Shown in pieces: positions 1 to 5,100 of a stretch of 5,100 bases of DNA. Source of the stretch: Rhodopirellula sp. Its GTDB lineage: Bacteria > Planctomycetota > Planctomycetia > Pirellulales > Pirellulaceae. The stretch's first letter is position 1. Every line of letters starts with the position of its first letter. The stretch lies in assembly GCA_002712845.1 (NCBI GenBank), contig PAUV01000100.1, forward strand, positions 2,138-7,237, read 5' to 3'. The position numbers and the translations under genes were made by a program. A model generated the notes under the pieces. It was given only the letters and a program-made list of their open reading frames with translations. It was not told the DNA's origin and made no database searches.

Positions 1-3000
1 GTGTGGCATGCGGTGCAGTTGGCTTCTTTGAACAGACGCTTGCCATGGGCGATATCACCCTTGGTGAGGGTGAACTGTTTCAAAGCGGCATCCACACCAA
101 TGGTTGCAATGCGAGGCAGGTTGGGATTCAATTTTTCTGTCAGTCGCAACGCTTTGACAGCACGCTGAACTTCTGCAAGCGAGTCTTGTTCCGGACGGTT
201 CGTCAGCTCAAGAATGCGAGCATCAAGAAAGTGGTTCTGTGTATCTGCCGCTGCTTTGATCAGTCGGATTCGCTGGCCAGCTTGCTTCCACATTTTGTCA
301 ATGCTGAGCACCGCTTGCTCTCGCGTTTCCGGGCTGATGTTCTTTTCTTGTGCCACGCCCAAGACTGCAGCTGTTGCCCAGAACCCAATGGCTGAGTCCA
401 GATTCTGGCACTCCTGTAACGCAAGCTGCAATTGGTTTTGCAGTAAGCGTGATTTCACGACAATCTGCAAGGCACGTTGCTGTTCTCGTTGTGCCTGCTT
501 ACCCGATATTTTAGAAATGGCTTCCAGTGCTGGTTTTAGGGCAGCAGTTTGTCCTGATTTGACCAAGGCCGTTACTGCCTGCGTCAGTGTCGCTGACGAT
601 AGGTCGGATGCTGCCACAGCGGATGTGAGGAACGGCACAACACCTTCAGAGAATTTGCTTTCCGCAGCCAGCTTTGCAATGGTTGGTGACACTAATTGCG
701 GATCTTCTGCGGCCAGTGCGATCATTTGGTTGACGACATTGTCGATCTGGATGCGATGGCGATTGATTTCAAGAATCAGGTTGGTGGCTTCGTTGCCTGT
801 GGTCTTTTCGAGTTGCTGTTTCAGCCAATCGTTGATGCGATCAGTTTCTGTCCATGATTCTGGCTGGTAGTAAGGGCCCCGTGTGTCTGGGCGAGTGCCC
901 CAGGAGTCACCTTTCCACGTTCCCTCTTTGTAATGCAGGCGGCATAAAGCGGCTCGCAGGTGCATGCGATTGCTGGCCTCGGGCTCATTACGGACCTGCT
1001 GGATCAGGGCGGTAACGACTTTGGGGGCATGCATCTTGGCAAGTGCTTGTAGTGCAGTTGGCTGGGATATTGGCTTCGCTTTGAGTTGCGTTTGCAGCAA
1101 ATTCAAGCAGGCATCCACCGCTTCTTTTTTTGCCAGACTTCGTATTGCGATATGAGTAATCACAGGGTCGGAGTGCTCAACCGCATCAAGCATTTCGTTA
1201 ATACTGGCATCGCCTTGCAGGTGTTCTGCAAGATTTCGTTCATCACTTCTTTGAGAAGAAACGTTTTCGAGCAGCCTTTTATATCTTTGGTCACCGCGTC
1301 GCATTAATTCCCGCTGAGCAGCCAGCCGGCGTCGATGACTGGGATCATCCATTAAGGTCACAAGTTGATCGGAGGATTGGCTGGTGAAACTGGGCATCGG
1401 ACGATCCTTGACTGCCTTTGGTTTCACGCAGACCACGTATCCCACATCTGCACCAGCCCACTTGAATGTGGCTCCCTTCCAGCTCGCGCAGTAAAGACGG
1501 CTGTGACCGTCGACATCGGCATCTGTAGGACGCGTCATTCGTACCAGCGGTTTCGGAGGGGAAGTTTCTGAAAAAGTTGCACCATTCGGTTTGACGGAGT
1601 GATGCCAGATGGCCCCCGTTCCCCAGTCAGCGGTTAGCGGTGCATCATTCCAAGTTCCAAATCCTGGTTCATCGACGTAGGTCGCCCCGCAGCCAGATCC
1701 GCCACCATAATCTGCAAGTGGTGCCACGCATTCCGCGGGAAAGTTTTTGTACAAACGCGGATAGCCATGGTCTTCACCACCCGTGAAATGGTGGAATCGA
1801 ACATCCCAGCCACCGCCATCGTTGGTGTTGTCTCTGGCGAATAAATCCATACGCGGGCTGACCGCAACTTCAAGGATGTTTCGCGTGCCAGTTGAGTAGA
1901 GTTCCAATCCAGTTCCATCCGGTCTGACGCGGATCACACCTCCACCTCGATGAGTCAGTTTGCGACCATCAGTTCCTTCTGCCTCCATGAAGCCAAAGTC
2001 TCCGCCAGCAATGTAGAGCCATCCGTCCACGCCAATGCTGAGGCCATTGGTGGTGTGATCTGCTGGACGCTTGTCGTATCCGAATGCCAGATTGCTGACA
2101 AGGATTTTTTGTTCGTCTGCAACGCCATCACTGTCAGTGTCGATGAATGCCGATAGGTGTGGTGGGTGAACGAGGTAAAGCCGATCATGGTCCCAGACAA
2201 GACCGCGGGGGGCGTCGACCTCGCAGAAAACTTTTGTTTCATCAGCTCGGCCGTCACCGTCGGTGTCTCGAAGCCGAATGACTCGGCCACGCTCGGGGTC
2301 ACGTCCCAGTGAGCCATTGCCGTCGGAACTGACATACAGAGTTCCGTCTGGGGCAGCTGCTACAAAGACCGGATAATTGACGGCAGGTGGGGCCGCAAAA
2401 ACGGTCGCCTCGAATCCCTCTGCGACTTTTACGTCTTTCAAAATGGCTGCTTCTTCGGCTGCTGTGAGACGTTGCAGTGTGGGCGGGATATTTCCTTTTT
2501 TAGCATAGGGATCAGCAAGCTTTGGCTCGTAGCTGAACGGTTTTCCGTCGGCTTTGGATGGCCAAAGAGTGTCGATTCCGTCACCCTTGACCGATACCTC
2601 TCGGATACTGCACCAACCGCCTGAAGAGCCCAAGCCGGCGATCCGCATGTGCTTGACGGCAATGTCCGGCTTCAATGCGAGCTCACCTTGTGTCGCATCC
2701 TTGTTCTGGGAGGCGTCCAACAGTTTGGTCCAGCTTTTGCCGTCCGTTGATCCTTCGACATTGAACTGATAATCACGCTCAAATTCCCAAGTGATTTTAA
2801 TGGATTTGGCTTTCACTGGACGCTGGAATTCCCATGCCAACCATTGCGGGTACTTATTGTTAGCGGCGCACCAACGCGTTTCCAAATTACCGTCAAAGGC
2901 GTTCAGTGGAAGATTCGGCTGTTGGGTTGACGAAGCAGAGGGAGTCACGAGGGTTGCATTCTTCGGCATGACTCCAAGTTTTGGGACAACAGGAGACTTT

Positions 3001-3803
3001 TCTTTCTTGGCGAGAAAGGTGATTTTGTTGTTTCCCAAGTAGGGTGTCAGGTACTCTGGTGTCAGCTTGTCGCAGGACCACAGCAATCCGCGTGTTACCA
3101 AATTCAGGTATCTGTCATCTGAGACGGTGGCGGTATTGTGCCCAAGCGTCGTGCTGAAACTCCGAGCTCCCTGCTTTTCATTCGTCCATGCGACAACTGC
3201 TTTTGCTTCAACTGTTTTGCCATTTCGGTTAAAATTTTGTGTGCCAGTGGCCAACGCTTTGGCATCATGCATTGCCGCATTGTTGTAAAGTTCTTCTTTG
3301 ATGGTGGTCCAGTTACTCAACCCTTTTGTGATGGGGTGTGACTCATCAACGAACGAAATCGCGATAGGTGCCTGCGGGCCGTGGCTGGTCGATTTGAGTC
3401 CCAGATGCTTGAACCACAAATCTGTTCCATTACGAAACGAGTGCATCGCGCAATGTAGGTGCACGGCAGGTATGGTTCGGTGGACAGCCAGAATTCTCTG
3501 AATGACCGCCACATCCTTGTTGCTAGCTGCACACTCATCATGAATGATGACGTCGTAGCCCTTGGCCCAATCAGGGCTTTCGAAAAGAGGGAAGGGTGGA
3601 TTGGTGCTGGCGTCATCCGTCCAGTAAACATCCACTTGAACATTGGACCTCGCTTGAATGCCCTTGAATAGCGCTTCATGCTGACCCTTGTAATCGTGGC
3701 AGCAACCACCGGCAATCAGTAAGGCTTTGAGGGGTTTTGTTTCCGCACGCAAATCAGCAGCAACAACCAGCAGGGCTGTGATGCAAATTAAAATGGATTT
3801 CAT
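1..3803 (-). CDS. ThuA / discoidin / PVC-type membrane-bound dehydrogenase / HEAT-like / haem-binding CxxCH fusion protein (3' end off window)
   Basis: A single open frame of 1267 codons runs from ATG at 3803-3801 to the left edge without a stop. The frame was checked at about ten motifs along its length. Order of parts: signal peptide (1-20); ThuA-like, class-I glutamine-amidotransferase fold (about 25-245; GGCCHDY at 32-38, HDEC at 88-91, HLHCAMH at 115-121); F5/8 type C discoidin-like module (about 280-408; FDGNLETRW at 303-311, probable sugar or surface binding); beta-propeller of the Pirellula/Verrucomicrobium dehydrogenase type (about 450-795; EGFEATVF at 462-469, DTDGDG at 513-518, DTDSDG at 555-560, DHTTNGL at 582-588, DNTNDGGG at 658-665); alpha-helical HEAT-like region (about 808-1235); and CTACH at 1263-1267, the start of a c-type cytochrome domain. 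Proteins of this family usually continue for roughly another 100-150 residues after this motif. The role is inferred: periplasmic or outer-surface oxidation of a sugar-like substrate with electron transfer through haem. No substrate is identifiable. No strong ribosome-binding site precedes the ATG, but the signal peptide that begins there supports the start. Confidence 0.93.
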   Translation of the reverse strand, partial: MKSILICITALLVVAADLRAETKPLKALLIAGGCCHDYKGQHEALFKGIQARSNVQVDVYWTDDASTNPPFPLFESPDWAKGYDVIIHDECAASNKDVAVIQRILAVHRTIPAVHLHCAMHSFRNGTDLWFKHLGLKSTSHGPQAPIAISFVDESHPITKGLSNWTTIKEELYNNAAMHDAKALATGTQNFNRNGKTVEAKAVVAWTNEKQGARSFSTTLGHNTATVSDDRYLNLVTRGLLWSCDKLTPEYLTPYLGNNKITFLAKKEKSPVVPKLGVMPKNATLVTPSASSTQQPNLPLNAFDGNLETRWCAANNKYPQWLAWEFQRPVKAKSIKITWEFERDYQFNVEGSTDGKSWTKLLDASQNKDATQGELALKPDIAVKHMRIAGLGSSGGWCSIREVSVKGDGIDTLWPSKADGKPFSYEPKLADPYAKKGNIPPTLQRLTAAEEAAILKDVKVAEGFEATVFAAPPAVNYPVFVAAAPDGTLYVSSDGNGSLGRDPERGRVIRLRDTDGDGRADETKVFCEVDAPRGLVWDHDRLYLVHPPHLSAFIDTDSDGVADEQKILVSNLAFGYDKRPADHTTNGLSIGVDGWLYIAGGDFGFMEAEGTDGRKLTHRGGGVIRVRPDGTGLELYSTGTRNILEVAVSPRMDLFARDNTNDGGGWDVRFHHFTGGEDHGYPRLYKNFPAECVAPLADYGGGSGCGATYVDEPGFGTWNDAPLTADWGTGAIWHHSVKPNGATFSETSPPKPLVRMTRPTDADVDGHSRLYCASWKGATFKWAGADVGYVVCVKPKAVKDRPMPSFTSQSSDQLVTLMDDPSHRRRLAAQRELMRRGDQRYKRLLENVSSQRSDERNLAEHLQGDASINEMLDAVEHSDPVITHIAIRSLAKKEAVDACLNLLQTQLKAKPISQPTALQALAKMHAPKVVTALIQQVRNEPEASNRMHLRAALCRLHYKEGTWKGDSWGTRPDTRGPYYQPESWTETDRINDWLKQQLEKTTGNEATNLILEINRHRIQIDNVVNQMIALAAEDPQLVSPTIAKLAAESKFSEGVVPFLTSAVAASDLSSATLTQAVTALVKSGQTAALKPALEAISKISGKQAQREQQRALQIVVKSRLLQNQLQLALQECQNLDSAIGFWATAAVLGVAQEKNISPETREQAVLSIDKMWKQAGQRIRLIKAAADTQNHFLDARILELTNRPEQDSLAEVQRAVKALRLTEKLNPNLPRIATIGVDAALKQFTLTKGDIAHGKRLFKEANCTACH
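3..17 (-). other. c-type haem attachment motif CTACH
   Basis: Residues 1263-1267 read C-T-A-C-H, preceded by KGDIAHGKRLFKEANC. This is the usual opening helix of a class I cytochrome c domain ('G..lF....C..CH'). The two cysteines would bind haem covalently and the histidine is the proximal iron ligand. The distal methionine and the stop codon lie outside the window. This is the motif expected at the C-terminus of the Pirellula/Verrucomicrobium-type haem-binding family. Confidence 0.9.
3744..3803 (-). other. Sec-type signal peptide of the ThuA/dehydrogenase fusion
   Basis: The first 20 residues show a lysine at position 2, a hydrophobic core (ILICITALLVVAA) and a small-residue end, LRA, before ETKP. 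This suggests signal peptidase I cleavage after Ala20. Cys7 lies inside the hydrophobic core and is not followed by a lipobox arrangement, so a lipoprotein is less likely. Export agrees with the covalent haem motif at the other end of the protein, because c-type haem is attached outside the cytoplasmic membrane. Confidence 0.8.
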
Positions 3804-4105
3804 GTTTTGCTTCGGACTAAATTCCGATCTCTCGATTCAATGAGTTGCAGTCGCTGTGTACGGAGACACATGCGGGTACCGGGAATGAATTTGTTGTCTC
3901 GTGTGTGGCAAGCGATTCTGCTTGCCTGAATTTGTTGAGGTAATACGAGCATGACTTGGCATCATGTGCAGGTCGCGCGAGCAGACCGCAATCTTCGAGG
4001 CAGTCGGTTTTGACTTAAACGTGATGACCAAGGAATTTATTCGCGACCAAGCGGTTCAATTTGTGTGTGTTGCCGGTGGCGATTCGCGGGATGCAGGCGG
4101 GTGAA
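3804..4105. other. Intergenic region between the two minus-strand genes, no convincing gene
   Basis: These 302 bases separate the hydrolase stop from the fusion-protein start. The only open frame here that I examined needs a TTG start (4031 down to 3837) and gives a basic, low-hydrophobicity product with no recognisable motif, so I do not call it. The region must hold the 3' end of the hydrolase transcript and probably the leader or promoter of the downstream gene. I could not find a well-spaced -35/-10 pair or a hairpin followed by a T run. The clearest structure is a 7-bp hairpin at 3907-3926. A shorter 5-bp inverted repeat (TGTGT/ACACA) lies at 3855-3870. Confidence 0.6.
3907..3926. repeat. 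Perfect 7-bp inverted repeat (ggcaagc / gcttgcc, 6-base loop)
   Basis: Bases 3907-3913 and 3920-3926 are exact reverse complements around the loop gattct. The hairpin lies about 180 bases after the hydrolase stop and about 104 bases before the fusion-protein ATG. Neither strand has a T run after the stem, so it is not a standard intrinsic terminator. It could be a leader hairpin, an operator for a dimeric regulator, a factor-assisted 3' end, or chance. Confidence 0.4.
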
Positions 4106-5100
4106 TTAGCGGAGGTTGCTCTGGACAAAGTCTCGAACCAGTTCGTTGACTTGCCGGCCAGCAGGACCAAACCCGTGACCTCCATTCACAACCTTTAAAT
4201 GGGTGACGTGTGCCCCCTCATAATTGTAGCGGATGATGTTGTTCTTGAGCAGCTTTCCTGCGTTGTCAGCTATTGGGTTGCCCGCATATCCCTGTTGTTT
4301 TGCCCACGCGTACGCTGTCAACTGGGCGGACAGGTGTTTTGCGTGGGGGCCACGCATCCCGCCAGCGTAGGGAACAACCCGATCAGCGGTTCCATGAATG
4401 GTAAGTAGGTTGCATTTGCACGCCGGTGTTGTTTTTAGATCATAGTTCGTGTTCGAATCATCAGACCGTTTCCAGAAAACCTGATCATGGTATTGCTGCT
4501 CGACCATCGACGAAACGAGTGGTACCGCGTTGGTGATTTTGATTGTTCCATTTAATTCAATCAGCAAGCGAAACACAAAACCCACGCCATTCGAGAATCC
4601 AATTAGCGAAATTTTGGAAAGGTCGGCATTGGGATACTTATTTTCAATGCGATTGAGAATCAAGCGAAAGAAATCGACGTCAGGTGCTTTTGATTTTTCA
4701 TCTGAGATGTTCCAGCTCCGTTGGTATCCCTGAGGCGCCACAATCAGGTGCCCTTCCAGCAGTTGAGGCCATCGTCCAATGCTGGAGTGGGCATTTCCTC
4801 CGTTGCCATGAAAAATAAAGGTAACCGGCCATCTGTTGTTTATTGGCTTCGTCGAGCGTTCTGTGGTCACCGTCGCTGGTGTGTGGACGAAGAATTCGCG
4901 ATCGAAACCAGCTTGTTCCTGCTTCCATTTCTGTCGAACTGTATGGCGTCTGGATTCATTTGAGGTTCCGGCAGTCGGCTTGGTGGGTTTGCCTGCGAAT
5001 GCAGCAAGATGCTCAGCCAGAGTTATCTTGCCGTCCTGGTTCCTGTCGACTCGGTCGAATATCTGCCTTGGTCCGGTAGGTACTTCTTCCCGTTCAAGCA
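4106..5100 (-). CDS. EF-hand plus alpha/beta-hydrolase of the LpqC / PHB-depolymerase / feruloyl-esterase type (5' end off window)
   Basis: The frame is open from the right edge to TAA at 4108-4106, giving 330 residues in the window. An EF-hand loop comes first (DRNQDGKITLAE), then a linker rich in Thr, Lys and Pro, then a complete hydrolase core. Core features are HGNGGN (4793-4810, oxyanion-loop type); GFSNG with the nucleophile Ser at 4592-4594; GTADRVVPY with the probable catalytic Asp at 4382-4384; and GGHGF with the catalytic His at 4175-4177. The triad order Ser-Asp-His and the motifs match the COG3509 (LpqC, polyhydroxybutyrate depolymerase) / CE1-like esterases, which hydrolyse ester bonds in polymers or plant-type conjugates. 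An internal GTG at 4870-4868 could be taken as a start. However, the residues before it (REFFVHTPA) look like the first core strand, and the EF-hand is in the same frame, so the gene begins beyond base 5100. A signal peptide is expected there but not visible. The exact substrate is unknown. Confidence 0.88.
   Translation of the reverse strand, partial: LEREEVPTGPRQIFDRVDRNQDGKITLAEHLAAFAGKPTKPTAGTSNESRRHTVRQKWKQEQAGFDREFFVHTPATVTTERSTKPINNRWPVTFIFHGNGGNAHSSIGRWPQLLEGHLIVAPQGYQRSWNISDEKSKAPDVDFFRLILNRIENKYPNADLSKISLIGFSNGVGFVFRLLIELNGTIKITNAVPLVSSMVEQQYHDQVFWKRSDDSNTNYDLKTTPACKCNLLTIHGTADRVVPYAGGMRGPHAKHLSAQLTAYAWAKQQGYAGNPIADNAGKLLKNNIIRYNYEGAHVTHLKVVNGGHGFGPAGRQVNELVRDFVQSNLR
5012..5047 (-). 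other. Canonical EF-hand calcium-binding loop in the hydrolase N-terminal region
   Basis: The 12-residue loop reads D-R-N-Q-D-G-K-I-T-L-A-E. It has acidic or amide ligands at loop positions 1, 3 and 5, Gly at 6, Ile at 8 and Glu at 12, exactly the EF-hand pattern. The flanking residues IFDRV and HLAAFAG could form the entering and exiting helices. Only one EF-hand is visible. A partner hand, if present, would lie upstream of the window. It probably binds Ca2+ outside the cytoplasm and stabilises the protein or its surface interactions. Confidence 0.85.

Noticed and set aside
214..870. A 218-codon plus-strand open frame, with other plus-strand frames across 3-1571
   Set aside because: They lie opposite the continuous minus-strand frame, which has clear domains and a haem motif. 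Their products are rich in Cys, Ser and Arg with no recognisable motif, as expected for antisense shadows.
1634..2335. Minus-strand open frames of 94 and 126 codons
   Set aside because: They are in different frames from the propeller-coding frame that passes through the same bases without a stop, and they show no family motifs.
3317..3715. A 132-codon minus-strand open frame
   Set aside because: It overlaps the ThuA-coding frame, shifted by one frame. The ThuA frame carries the signal peptide and conserved motifs, while this one is basic and featureless.
3907..3926. Hairpin as an intrinsic terminator of the hydrolase gene
   Set aside because: There is no T run after the stem on either strand, and it lies about 180 bases past the stop codon.
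3837..4031. A 64-codon minus-strand frame in the gap
   Set aside because: It needs a TTG start, has no visible ribosome-binding site, and its composition does not resemble a folded or secreted protein.
1..5100. CRISPR array, insertion sequence, tRNA or rRNA, or defence system
   Set aside because: I saw no regularly spaced repeats, terminal inverted repeats, transposase motifs or RNA-gene signatures. Almost all of the window is explained by the two coding frames.

Overview
The window most likely comes from a member of the Planctomycetota, or a closely related PVC-superphylum bacterium. The main evidence is one very large exported protein that joins a ThuA domain, a discoidin-like domain, a Pirellula/Verrucomicrobium-type 'membrane-bound dehydrogenase' propeller, a helical repeat region and a C-terminal CxxCH haem site. 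That architecture is characteristic of the phylum. The second gene, an EF-hand joined to an esterase, also fits. Base composition is moderate, and neither gene has an obvious strong Shine-Dalgarno site.

Layout: both genes lie on the minus strand and both are cut by the window edges. The right part (4106-5100) holds the 3' part of an alpha/beta-hydrolase of the LpqC / PHB-depolymerase / feruloyl-esterase type. It is preceded by a canonical EF-hand loop, and its true start lies beyond base 5100. Next comes a gap of about 300 bp (3804-4105) with no convincing gene, containing one perfect 7-bp hairpin. The left part (1-3803) is a single uninterrupted reading frame of 1267 codons. It starts with a signal peptide at 3803 and runs off the left edge immediately after its CTACH haem-binding motif.

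Functional reading: both products look secreted or periplasmic, and both carry calcium-binding-type acidic loops (DTDGDG, DTDSDG and a full EF-hand). This fits the degradation or oxidation of extracellular carbohydrate or ester-linked polymer, with the cytochrome-containing protein passing electrons to a respiratory chain. That joint role is inference: the genes are only neighbours on one strand, with a gap too large to assume an operon. The substrate cannot be read from the sequence. I see no RNA gene, mobile element, CRISPR array or defence system. The points most worth following are the five-part fusion protein, its unexplained conserved-looking motifs, and the fact that the two real genes are easy to miss because both cross window edges.
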